A DNA stretch of 64,000 nt from Pseudolysobacter sp964466115 (lineage in GTDB: Bacteria > Pseudomonadota > Gammaproteobacteria > Xanthomonadales > Rhodanobacteraceae). A model generated the notes under the pieces. The model did no database searches. It worked only from the letters and a program-made list of their open reading frames with translations, and was not told the DNA's origin. The stretch is taken from contig CAYXMH010000005.1 of the NCBI GenBank assembly GCA_964466115.1, positions 1-64,000 on the forward strand. The letters are read 5' to 3'. Within the stretch, counting starts at the first letter, position 1, and every line of letters begins with the position of its first letter. Of the stretch, positions 23,782-32,360 are shown one piece after another. Made by a program: the position numbers and the translations under genes.

Positions 23782-25205
23782 TTCCGGTTATTTTATCGGG
23801 GGGAGCGGGTACTCGGCTTTGGCCGGTATCACGCAGCGCGTATCCGAAACCGTTTATGCAAATGGGCGATGGCGAATCGCTTTTGTATAAAACGTTGGAT
23901 CGCGCCTTGCAATTGGCCGACGAGGGCACCGTATTGACGGTAACCGGCCGCGACTATTATTTCCTTACCCGCGATGAGTACTCCAAACACGCGAAGGCAG
24001 AATTGGATCGATTGCCGTTCGTGTTGGAGCCGGCCGGACGCAATACCGCCGCGGCGATTATTTTGGCGGCATTGTACGCGCACGAACATGTAAGTGCGGA
24101 CGCCACTTTATTAATCCTTCCCGCCGACCATTTGATTTCCGATGTGGGCGCGTTCAGCGCCGATGCAAAACGCGCTTATGCGTTGGCGCAAGAGAACTGG
24201 CTGGTCACCTTTGGAATTAAGCCAACGCATCCGGAAACCGGGTTCGGTTATATCCGAATGGGGGATGCGCTGGCTTGCAGCGAGGCCAGGGAAATTGATG
24301 CGTTTGTCGAAAAACCAAATTTAAAAACGGCCGAAGCGTATTTGGCCAGTGGCGATTACGTCTGGAACTCGGGGATGTTTTGTTTCCGCGCCGATAGCTT
24401 GCTAAAGGCGGCTGAAGTCACTTGCAATGATGTGTATAAAGCGGCGCAAGCTTGTTATGCCACCTGCGCCGGCGGCGCAAGCCCGGTGGAGTTTTCGCGC
24501 GAAGCGTTTTTGGCGCAACCGGACATCTCGGTCGATTACGCGATCATGGAGCGCGCCACGAAGCGCGCTGTGGTGCCGGCGCATTTTGATTGGAGCGATA
24601 TCGGTTCCTGGAAGGCCATCAGCGATTTGGGCCTGGCCGACGATGAAGGCAACCGCGTCAGCGGCAATGCGGTCGTGATTGAAAGCCGCAACTGTTTTAT
24701 ACAAAGCGATAAACGCATGGTCGCCGCGGTTGGCGTTGAGGATTTGGTGATTGTCGATACCGGCGACGCGGTATTGGTCACCAATCGCGAGCGTGCGCAG
24801 CAGGTGAAACTGGTGGTGGAGCGATTGCGCGAGGTTAACCACAACACCGCGCAATTTCATCAAACCGTGCATCGGCCCTGGGGCAGCTTTACCATTCTGG
24901 AAGACGCGGCCGATTGCAAGGTTAAGCGGCTGGTGGTTAAACCCGGTCAAGTGTTGAGCTTGCAGCTGCACCATCGGCGCAGTGAGCATTGGACAGTGGT
25001 TGAAGGCGTTGCAAAAGTCCGTGTTGGGGATAAGGAGTTTTTACTGAATCACAATGAATCGGTGTATATCCCGATCAACACCGTGCACCGCTTGGAAAAT
25101 CCCACCGATCGGGATATCGCGCTGATCGAAGTACAGTGCGGCAACTATTTCGGTGAGGACGACATCGTGCGCCTGGAAGACAAATATGGGCGAGTCGGGA
25201 CTTGA
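23775..25205 (+). CDS. manC: Mannose-1-phosphate guanylyltransferase / mannose-6-phosphate isomerase
   Basis: A 476-residue bifunctional enzyme (ManC/XanB/AlgA type). The N-terminal pyrophosphorylase signature is LSGGAGTRLWPVSRSAYPKPF, with FVEKPN further in. The C-terminal cupin isomerase domain carries the RPWGSF, LQLHHRRSEHW and VYIPINTVHRLENP blocks with metal-binding His and Glu. It makes GDP-mannose for surface polysaccharide. Last gene of the operon; no glycosyltransferases or flippase follow, so the polymer genes are elsewhere. Confidence 0.95.
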   Translation: MLIPVILSGGAGTRLWPVSRSAYPKPFMQMGDGESLLYKTLDRALQLADEGTVLTVTGRDYYFLTRDEYSKHAKAELDRLPFVLEPAGRNTAAAIILAALYAHEHVSADATLLILPADHLISDVGAFSADAKRAYALAQENWLVTFGIKPTHPETGFGYIRMGDALACSEAREIDAFVEKPNLKTAEAYLASGDYVWNSGMFCFRADSLLKAAEVTCNDVYKAAQACYATCAGGASPVEFSREAFLAQPDISVDYAIMERATKRAVVPAHFDWSDIGSWKAISDLGLADDEGNRVSGNAVVIESRNCFIQSDKRMVAAVGVEDLVIVDTGDAVLVTNRERAQQVKLVVERLREVNHNTAQFHQTVHRPWGSFTILEDAADCKVKRLVVKPGQVLSLQLHHRRSEHWTVVEGVAKVRVGDKEFLLNHNESVYIPINTVHRLENPTDRDIALIEVQCGNYFGEDDIVRLEDKYGRVGT

Positions 25206-25592
25206 CGCGAGCTGCGTTGAAGCGCAGTTCGCGCCGACGAGCGCCGGCACAGGGAGGTGCCGGCCGGAGAAGTGGAGCAGGGATAGCGCAACCGAGTCGG
25301 CACTTGAACATTGGGTGGGCTCAGCCCACCGAGTTAAATCAAAAAAGCGGTGGGCTGAGCCCACCCGACGTTCATATACCTTAACTGGTTGGTCAATAAG
25401 GTTTTGTTCATCGATAAATGGTTTATAATCTTTCTGATCTCTAAGCGCATATCCACTCGCTGATTGATCTCGTTCTGCAATGCAATAACAACTCTTGCAC
25501 GAACCTTTCCCCTTTATTGGTGTATTTTGTTGCGCCGATTGAGGATGTGTGTTTGGTGCGGTTCTTAGCTGGTTTTTCAGGAGCAACTCATC
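25206..25592. other. Intergenic region after manC with hairpins and a candidate promoter
   Basis: No gene in 387 bases. It holds a perfect 8-bp hairpin GCCGGCAC/GTGCCGGC (25243-25264), the third GGTGGGC repeat (listed separately), and a TATAAT at 25424-25429 that may be the -10 of the DUF11 protein gene, with no strong -35. That would leave a leader of about 160 bases before the GTG at 25593. Confidence 0.6.
25312..25367. repeat. GGTGGGC/GCCCACC double-hairpin repeat, copy 3
   Basis: TTGGGTGGGCTCAGCCCACCG and CGGTGGGCTGAGCCCACCC separated by about 16 A-rich bases. Same architecture as the other copies, but the terminal CTAC has become CGAC. Confidence 0.9.
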
Positions 25593-27641
25593 GTGCAAAC
25601 CCTTTTTTCGCGTTTTTCCATAGCACCCGTCGTCAATACATCGTCACGATACGGCTCTTATTCATGGCTGGGTCGGGTTGTTGTGTTGGTTCTTGCGGTG
25701 ATCGTGTTCCCAGCAAATGCGGCTTACGTTAATTATTATAATTCCACCACGCGTGGTGCGATCACGTTTACTGGAAACACCTTGGGCTTAAGTATGCAGG
25801 CCGGTTCCAATGCCCCGGGAACGGATCATTCCATCGGTACGTTTATTACCACGAATACGACTTTGCAAGATGGAACTTATCCCGTTGGGACCACAGCGGA
25901 TTGGCATCTAAACAATAGCACCGCAACACTGGTGTTGCCTGCCGGAAGCAGCGTGCTTCATGCCGAATTAATTTGGGGCGGGTCTTACAATCGTGGTGGC
26001 GAGGACGTCACTGCCTCGCTCGGTACTTCGGTGAGCTTTACGGCTCCGGGTGCGTCCGCTGTGTCAGTCGCTCCGAGATCCGCAACCCCGCAGTTTGGCA
26101 CCTCATCGGATCTTACGTTCTCATGGTACGTGCAATCCGCAAATGTAACGGCGCAGGTGCAGGCGGCCGGAGCCGGTGTTTACACGGTCGGTGGCGTCCC
26201 GGGTACTCAGTCGGAGACCGAAACGGTCGCGAATGCCGCGGGGTGGACCCTGGCGGTGGTGTATAGCAATGCAAGCTTACCGACGCGTAATCTGACCATA
26301 TTTGTTGGAGCGGAAGGCAGTGGGACCGTGGGCTCGGCACCGGCGCAAGTTTCAGGTTTTTGCACACCAGCGTCTGGCCCCGTCAATGGACGGGTCTTGA
26401 TAACGGCGCTGGAGGGTGACGCGAATAATACGCCTGGTGATACGTTCCGTTTCGGACCGACGATGCCGTTAGGCGCTGGGAACGAGTTATCCGGACCGAA
26501 CAATCCGATTCACAACTTCTTTGCATCACAAATCAATAACGATGCCGGAACAATCGATACCAGCGGCACGTTCGGAACGCGCAATCATGACGCTCTGACG
26601 GGAACAGCGATCGTCGGTGGTCGTCAAGGTTGGGACGTCACGAACGTTGATGGATCGGCACAGCTCACCAATAGTCAAACTCAGGCATTTGCACAGGGCA
26701 CAACCACCGGAAGTGGCGATGAGTATGTGGTGGCAGGACTGGGGCTACAAATCGATACCTTTTCCCCAAGCTTCCCGATCGTGGTTAAGACGGTTGATCG
26801 CAGCAGCACATTTATTGGTGACACGTTGACCTACACGATTACCATGCACAACATCGGGCTTACCCCGGCGAACAATATCGTATTTAACGACCCACTTTCG
26901 GGCGCGACCGCATTTGTCCCAGGAAGTTTTAGCATCGATAGCGTTCCACAACCCGGTGTATTAGTACCTACGGGTGTTGCGATCGGCACGATTGCTGTGG
27001 ACCAGACGGTTACCGTACGCTTTCAAGTGATCGTGACGGGCATGCCCATGGATGGCTTTATTCACAACACATCCAACTGGACCTATGATTACACCGCGTG
27101 CACCACATCCTTAAGCGGCGCGATTACCACCAATGAAGTGATGACTCCAGTCAATGCCATTGCCCCCCCGCCGGATTTGAGCATCGTCAAAACGCACAGC
27201 GGCAGTTTTACGCAGGGACAAGTGGGCGCGTCCTACACGCTTATGGTAAGTAACAGCAGTACTACTCCCACCAGCGGTGTGGTTTCCGTTACCGACACGT
27301 TACCGGCTGGGCTTACGGCCACCGCAATGAGCGGCAGCGGTTGGAGCTGCACATTGGGAACCTTAACCTGCACGCGCTCGGATACCTTGGCTGCGGGAAG
27401 TTACCCACCGATTATGGTAACGGTGAATGTGTCCCCCAGCGCTTCCTCACCGGTTACCAATGTCGCAACCGTTTCTGGCACGGGTGACGTCACTCCTGGC
27501 AACAACACCAGTTCGGATCCTACGGTTATCACTGGCGGCACGCCACCGCCTGTGGTTTCCGTCCCGTTGGATGCGCGCTGGCTGTTGGCGCTGTTTGGAC
27601 TGTTGATGTTTTATACAGTGCGGCGCCGCTTGAACCGCTAG
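25593..27641 (+). CDS. Secreted DUF11-repeat surface protein with C-terminal sorting-like tail
   Basis: A 682-residue exported protein. The signal segment (LGRVVVLVLAVIVFPANA) ends near residue 43. Residues 45-390 are a beta-rich Ser/Thr/Gly region with no family I can name. Two DUF11-type immunoglobulin-like repeats follow (about 391-510, starting FPIVVKTVDRSSTFIGDTLT, and 527-645, starting DLSIVKTHSGSFTQGQVGAS). The C terminus is VPLDARW, a hydrophobic helix and RRRLNR, the three-part layout of IPTL/PEP-CTERM-like sorting signals. GTG start with AGGAG upstream. Likely surface-anchored or processed; function unknown. Confidence 0.8.
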   Translation: MQTLFSRFSIAPVVNTSSRYGSYSWLGRVVVLVLAVIVFPANAAYVNYYNSTTRGAITFTGNTLGLSMQAGSNAPGTDHSIGTFITTNTTLQDGTYPVGTTADWHLNNSTATLVLPAGSSVLHAELIWGGSYNRGGEDVTASLGTSVSFTAPGASAVSVAPRSATPQFGTSSDLTFSWYVQSANVTAQVQAAGAGVYTVGGVPGTQSETETVANAAGWTLAVVYSNASLPTRNLTIFVGAEGSGTVGSAPAQVSGFCTPASGPVNGRVLITALEGDANNTPGDTFRFGPTMPLGAGNELSGPNNPIHNFFASQINNDAGTIDTSGTFGTRNHDALTGTAIVGGRQGWDVTNVDGSAQLTNSQTQAFAQGTTTGSGDEYVVAGLGLQIDTFSPSFPIVVKTVDRSSTFIGDTLTYTITMHNIGLTPANNIVFNDPLSGATAFVPGSFSIDSVPQPGVLVPTGVAIGTIAVDQTVTVRFQVIVTGMPMDGFIHNTSNWTYDYTACTTSLSGAITTNEVMTPVNAIAPPPDLSIVKTHSGSFTQGQVGASYTLMVSNSSTTPTSGVVSVTDTLPAGLTATAMSGSGWSCTLGTLTCTRSDTLAAGSYPPIMVTVNVSPSASSPVTNVATVSGTGDVTPGNNTSSDPTVITGGTPPPVVSVPLDARWLLALFGLLMFYTVRRRLNR

Positions 27642-27665
27642 CGCGTGCGTTCCGTGCAGTGAACA

Positions 27666-27700
27666 AAATCCCCCGATGCAAAAAATCGGGGGATTTCATC
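27666..27700 (+). terminator. Terminator after the DUF11 protein gene
   Basis: Perfect 12-bp stem AAATCCCCCGAT (27666-27677) / ATCGGGGGATTT (27685-27696), A-rich loop, short T-containing tail. The symmetrical A/T flanks could also work on the other strand. Confidence 0.8.
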
Positions 27701-27842
27701 TCGTCGTTCTTGCATTGGCCTTCCTGGCGGCGGAGTCGTTGTAAGTCGATCCGTTGTCGGCCAAAATTACCTGTTGCTTGGCAATAACAGTATTCCCGGT
27801 ACAGCGGTGGTTATCGACGGTGCCCCCGCTCTCCTTTGCATG

Positions 27843-27872
27843 TTGACAAACCGTGTTCCAGCACAGTAAGAT
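27843..27872 (+). promoter_or_regulatory. Sigma-70-type promoter of the small secreted protein gene
   Basis: TTGACA (27843-27848), 18-bp spacer, TAAGAT (27867-27872), about 45 bases before the ATG at 27924. Confidence 0.65.
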
Positions 27873-27923
27873 CAATGTTGGCTCATCCTACAATCCGGTT
27901 TTTCGAAACAACGGGGCTGAAAA

Positions 27924-28430
27924 ATGGTATCAACTCATGGTTTGATGACGACATGTGTGGCGATTGCGTTGCTCGGTTCGTCCACTCAAGGTTTGGCGCA
28001 AACGTGCGCAATGCCGTTGGCCCTTAACACCCCGTCGTCAAGTCCGACGGATTCCGGAAATACGTGCAATGGCGTAGGCGTAAACGAACTGGCGACGGTT
28101 TGCGGATTGTCGTCCCCCGCTGCTGATGTCATTTATCAGATCTCCATTGGCGCCAGTCATTCGGCTACATCCATTGTCGCCACGCCGTCCTTTGCTTTTG
28201 ACATCGCCATAGGTTTGACCAGCGGTTCTTGCAGCGCGTTTAGCGGGTGCGCCGCATACGTGGATGCGGCCGGCGGCGGCAGCAGTGAGACGCTGTCGTT
28301 AAGCGGCATTGCGGCAGGTACGTATTACCTTGTTCTCACGGGTACTACGGGCGTAGCTGCCTGCGGTCCTTATACGCTAGCCGCAAATGGCACGTTACCC
28401 GTGCAATTGCAGGGCTTTTCAATCGAATAA
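27924..28430 (+). CDS. Small secreted protein, pre-peptidase-like beta domain
   Basis: A 168-residue exported protein with a signal peptide (MTTCVAIALLGSSTQGLAQ after a short N-terminal extension; cleavage near residue 26). The mature part is Cys-, Gly- and Ser-rich. The segment GTYYLVLTGTTGVAACGPYTL resembles the end of bacterial pre-peptidase C-terminal (PPC-like) beta domains, which often bind surfaces or accompany secreted enzymes. It ends LPVQLQGFSIE, a C-terminal pattern I have seen in other exported proteins of related bacteria. Six cysteines may form disulfides. Function unknown; the ATG at 27945 is an alternative start. Confidence 0.7.
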   Translation: MVSTHGLMTTCVAIALLGSSTQGLAQTCAMPLALNTPSSSPTDSGNTCNGVGVNELATVCGLSSPAADVIYQISIGASHSATSIVATPSFAFDIAIGLTSGSCSAFSGCAAYVDAAGGGSSETLSLSGIAAGTYYLVLTGTTGVAACGPYTLAANGTLPVQLQGFSIE

Positions 28431-28469
28431 GGCTCGTTGGCGCGGACTCGTGTATGGTTTCCGCTGACC

Positions 28470-30071
28470 TTATTTCGCGCCATGCATGCCGCGCTTGATG
28501 ATCGGCGTCAATAGCAACACGATTAACCCGGATACAATCCCGATCTTCGCCGAAAATACAAACAGCTCATCGTATTTGGCCAACGCTTGGGCAATATCAA
28601 GTGTTGTCCCTTCCGGAATTTCGATCGCGGAAAGTTTACCGAGCGCTGCCGCCAACACTTCCGAGTACGAGGTGCCTAAGAACCAGCCGCCCATCATCAG
28701 GCTGACCACGCGCGGTACCGAAAGCTGGGTGACCGCGGAAAGCCCGATCGGGGAGAGTATCATTTCACCGATTTCAAGCACGAAGTAGGCAAGCACAAAC
28801 CACCAAATACCGGTTATGCCGTTCGTTTCTGGATGACGCGCGCTGTAGACCAATACCAGAAAGGCAAGACCACCGAAGATCAATCCAAAAGCCGACTTAG
28901 CCGGTTTGCTTGGGTTTAAACCGGCACGTTCCAGCGCCGGCCACAACCACGCAAAAATCGGAGAAAGTACAAAGATAAATAAAGCGCCAAGTGAGGTGAG
29001 CTGGCCGGCCGTCCATTCCACGCCCAGTGCCTGGCGATTCATGACCCGATCGGAAAACAGCACCCACGAGCCATAGGTTTGTTCATACAGCGTGAAGAAA
29101 ATGAGGCAAAACGCAATAAACGCGAACACCACGAACATTTGCCCGCGCTCCACCGCATTGCATTGGGTGAACATGAACCAAAGAATACCGCCGACCAGGC
29201 AGGCGGTTACCGCGTGCATGCCAAGAATAACCGGGCTTGGCTCAAATACGTCCGGAATGATCTTCAAAAACACCGAGTGCATTTGGATTAAACCCCAAAT
29301 CACGAATAACCCGGCAATGCCGCCGAGATAAATCACATGCTCGCGCGAGAGCGGGCCGAATGCGCGTTCCCGCAATTGTGCAGGGTTTTTAGGCTCCGCA
29401 TGGCCGTGCAAATGTTTCTGACCGTACAGAAAATTCGCCAACCCTGCCAGCATACCGATGCCGGCAGCGCCAAAGCCGTAGCGCCAGCCGTAGGTTTCGC
29501 CGAGCCAAGCGCACAACAGGCTTGAAACAAATGCGCCGAGATTGATGCCGGCGTAGAAGATCGTAAATCCGGAATCGCGGCGCGGATCGTTATCCGGATA
29601 CAGTTTTCCGACGATCGTGGAAATATTCGGCTTTAGGAAACCCACACCCATGATGATCAGGGAGAGTGAGAAATAAAATATTTGTAGTGCCGCTGCGTCC
29701 TGATGTACGACACCATTTTCACTGGTGGCGGCATGCCCCTCGATCGCCATGCCAAGATGCCCCAACACCAGCAGGATGCCACCGAACACCACCGCTTTGC
29801 GCATGCCAAGATAGCGATCGGCCAGTAAGCCGCCGATGACCGGCATGGCATAGACCAATCCACCATAGGCGCCAAGCAGGTTGTACCCGCTGGCGTCGCT
29901 GAACAAGTGGTATTTGGTCAAATACAGCAGCAACAACGCTTTCATACCGTAGAACGAGAAGCGCTCCCACATCTCGGTAAAAAAGCAGATGTATAGACCC
30001 TTCGGATGACCGAGGAATTCTTCGTGGGCGGGAGATGCATTCAGCGTAATGGCGGACATTCCGATTTCCAT
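28470..30071 (-). CDS. Proton-dependent oligopeptide transporter (POT/PTR2)
   Basis: A 533-residue inner-membrane MFS transporter. The PTR2 signature FFTEMWERFSFYG (ExxERFxYYG) is in helix one; the protein has about 14 membrane helices and a second motif around FSLSLIIMGVGFLKPNIST. It imports di- and tripeptides with protons. The ATG at 30071 (MEIGMSAITLNAS) is preferred; MSAI at 30059 is also possible. It diverges from the S9 peptidase gene, which would hydrolyse peptides, so the two probably form a peptide-use module. Confidence 0.93.
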   Translation of the reverse strand: MEIGMSAITLNASPAHEEFLGHPKGLYICFFTEMWERFSFYGMKALLLLYLTKYHLFSDASGYNLLGAYGGLVYAMPVIGGLLADRYLGMRKAVVFGGILLVLGHLGMAIEGHAATSENGVVHQDAAALQIFYFSLSLIIMGVGFLKPNISTIVGKLYPDNDPRRDSGFTIFYAGINLGAFVSSLLCAWLGETYGWRYGFGAAGIGMLAGLANFLYGQKHLHGHAEPKNPAQLRERAFGPLSREHVIYLGGIAGLFVIWGLIQMHSVFLKIIPDVFEPSPVILGMHAVTACLVGGILWFMFTQCNAVERGQMFVVFAFIAFCLIFFTLYEQTYGSWVLFSDRVMNRQALGVEWTAGQLTSLGALFIFVLSPIFAWLWPALERAGLNPSKPAKSAFGLIFGGLAFLVLVYSARHPETNGITGIWWFVLAYFVLEIGEMILSPIGLSAVTQLSVPRVVSLMMGGWFLGTSYSEVLAAALGKLSAIEIPEGTTLDIAQALAKYDELFVFSAKIGIVSGLIVLLLTPIIKRGMHGAK

Positions 30072-30262
30072 AGTGATGACCCAAGGACAAGCTATCCGGT
30101 CAATGCCGGGGGCGCCTGTACCGTGCCGAGTATAGCCGGCTGCGCGCTGTGTGCCAGTGCATTGCGCGGTTTCGTGGTAGCAATTCGTGCCCTGTATGCC
30201 CCGTTGCACTTTCCTCGCGTGCGCTTCGCGCTTACCATCGCACTTTTGCCTGGGAGTTCTTT

Positions 30263-32326
30263 ATGAAACCGATTCATGCTGCGGTTGCCGTGCTGTTGGC
30301 CGGATCCGCAATTGCCGCTGAACAACCGCATCCGTTCAACGTCGATGATCTGGTACGCATGGATCGGGTCAGCGACCCGCAATTGTCGCCGGATGGCAAA
30401 AGCGTCGTATTCGATGTGCGGGAAACCGACTATGCGGCGAATAAAGGCATCCACAGCCTCTGGCGGGTGGCTTTGGATATTGCCAATGCGCAACCGCAGC
30501 GATTAACGGCGAAAGGGGTTGACGCCACCAATCCACGTTGGTCGAGCGACGGGAAAGGCGTGTTCTTTATTTCCGCACGTTCCGGCAGCGCGCAATTGTG
30601 GCGCTTGGATCTTGGCGGTGGTGAGGCGCAACCGGTTAGCAACTTGCCGGTGGATGTCGAAGCGTTTGGCGTGTCGCCCAATGGTAGGCAACTGGCGTTG
30701 TCTTTAAGTGTATTTCAGGACTGCAACGATCTGGCTTGCACAAAAAAACGCCTGGATGAGAAAAGCGCGAATAAAGCATCCGGTACGGTGTACGACAAAT
30801 TGTTTGTTCGGCATTGGGACACTTGGTCCGATGGCCGCCGCAACCAGATGTTCATTGCCGATTTGGATGCGTCGGGTTCGATCCGTGGTGAGCCGCGGGC
30901 ATTGAGCAAAAGCTTGGACGGCGACATCCCGTCCAAGCCGCACGGGGATGACAGTGAATTTGTCTTTTCGGCGGATGGAAAAACGTTGTATTTCGGTGTG
31001 CGAATCGCCGGACAAACGGAAGCGTGGTCCACTAATTTCGATGTCTATGCCGTACCGGTAGACGGCTCCGTCGCGCCAAAAAACCTGACGCCGGATAACC
31101 CCGCCTGGGACGCTTATCCGGTTATTTCCCATGACGGGAAAACGCTGTATTACCTGGCGATGAAGCGCGCGACTTTTGAGGCCGACCGTTTCGGCATTAT
31201 GGAAAAGGATTTGGCAACCGGAAAGATGCGCGAGATCGACTCCGATTGGGACCGCTCGGCCAATGGGTTGAAGCTCTCCCGCGATGGCAGAACGCTTTAT
31301 ACGACTGCCGACGACAATGGCGAACACGCACTGTTCGGCGTTGACATTAAAAGTGGAAAAGTCACCAAAATTGCTGGAGCAGGCCAGATCGACGGTTTTG
31401 ACGTGAATGGAGACACCGTGGTGTTCGGCCGTAACACATTAAAAGCGCCAACGAACTTGTTTCGCACGTCCACGCGTGCAGGCAAGGAAAGCCAGTTGAC
31501 GCATTTCAATGCGCAGCGCCTGGCCAACGCTGAAATGGGCGATTACGAGTTCTTCACGTTCAAGGGCTGGAACGACGAAAGCGTGCAAGGTTACGTGGTC
31601 AAACCGGTCGGTTACGTAACCGGTAAGAAATATCCGATCGCGTTTCTGATTCACGGTGGCCCACAGGGCGCATTCAATAACGATTTTCACTACCGTTGGA
31701 ACCCGCAAACGTATGCGGGCCAAGGGTTTGCCGTGGTGACGATCAATTTTCATGGTTCCAGCGGTTATGGCCAAGCCTTTACCGATTCAATCAGTGGCGA
31801 TTGGGGTGGGAAACCGCTGGAAGACCTGAAAAAGGGCTATGCGGTGGCGTTGGCTAAATACGATTTCCTGGATGCGTCCCACGCTTGCGCATTGGGTGCC
31901 TCGTACGGCGGGTACATGGCCAATTGGATCGCCGGCAATTGGGCCGATCCCTGGAAATGCCTGGTCAGCCACGATGGCGTGTTCGATAGCCGTATGATGG
32001 CGTATTCAACGGAGGAGTTGTGGTTTGACGAATGGGAGCACAAAGGCACGCAGTTCGACAAGCCGGATGCTTACGAGAAACACAACCCGGTAAACTTTGT
32101 ATCCAAATGGAAAGTGCCGATGTTGATCGTGCACAGCGATAAGGATTTCCGGATTCCGGTCGAACAGGGCTTAGCCGCCTTTACGGCGTTACAGCGGCGC
32201 GGGATTGCCAGTGAATTCCTTAATTTCCCGGATGAAAATCATTGGGTGTTGAAGCCGCAAAACAGCGTACTGTGGCACAACACGGTCAATGCGTGGCTTA
32301 AGCGTTGGTTGATCGAACAAAAGTAA
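30263..32326 (+). CDS. Secreted S9 prolyl-oligopeptidase-family peptidase
   Basis: A 687-residue exported serine peptidase. Signal peptide MKPIHAAVAVLLAGSAIAA. Residues about 25-420 form a beta-propeller with TolB-like repeats (LSPDGKSVVFDVRE, VISHDGKTLYYLAMKR). The C-terminal alpha/beta hydrolase has the nucleophile motif GASYGGYMAN, a catalytic Asp in HSDKDFRIP and His in FPDENHWVL. Similar enzymes are dipeptidyl or acylaminoacyl peptidases. ATG 30263 gives the signal peptide; ribosome site GGGAG. Divergent partner of the POT transporter; the ammonia-lyase homologue follows after 34 bases. Confidence 0.93.
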   Translation: MKPIHAAVAVLLAGSAIAAEQPHPFNVDDLVRMDRVSDPQLSPDGKSVVFDVRETDYAANKGIHSLWRVALDIANAQPQRLTAKGVDATNPRWSSDGKGVFFISARSGSAQLWRLDLGGGEAQPVSNLPVDVEAFGVSPNGRQLALSLSVFQDCNDLACTKKRLDEKSANKASGTVYDKLFVRHWDTWSDGRRNQMFIADLDASGSIRGEPRALSKSLDGDIPSKPHGDDSEFVFSADGKTLYFGVRIAGQTEAWSTNFDVYAVPVDGSVAPKNLTPDNPAWDAYPVISHDGKTLYYLAMKRATFEADRFGIMEKDLATGKMREIDSDWDRSANGLKLSRDGRTLYTTADDNGEHALFGVDIKSGKVTKIAGAGQIDGFDVNGDTVVFGRNTLKAPTNLFRTSTRAGKESQLTHFNAQRLANAEMGDYEFFTFKGWNDESVQGYVVKPVGYVTGKKYPIAFLIHGGPQGAFNNDFHYRWNPQTYAGQGFAVVTINFHGSSGYGQAFTDSISGDWGGKPLEDLKKGYAVALAKYDFLDASHACALGASYGGYMANWIAGNWADPWKCLVSHDGVFDSRMMAYSTEELWFDEWEHKGTQFDKPDAYEKHNPVNFVSKWKVPMLIVHSDKDFRIPVEQGLAAFTALQRRGIASEFLNFPDENHWVLKPQNSVLWHNTVNAWLKRWLIEQK

Positions 32327-32360
32327 TGCGGATCGTTTTTTTCGATGATAGGGAGTAAGT

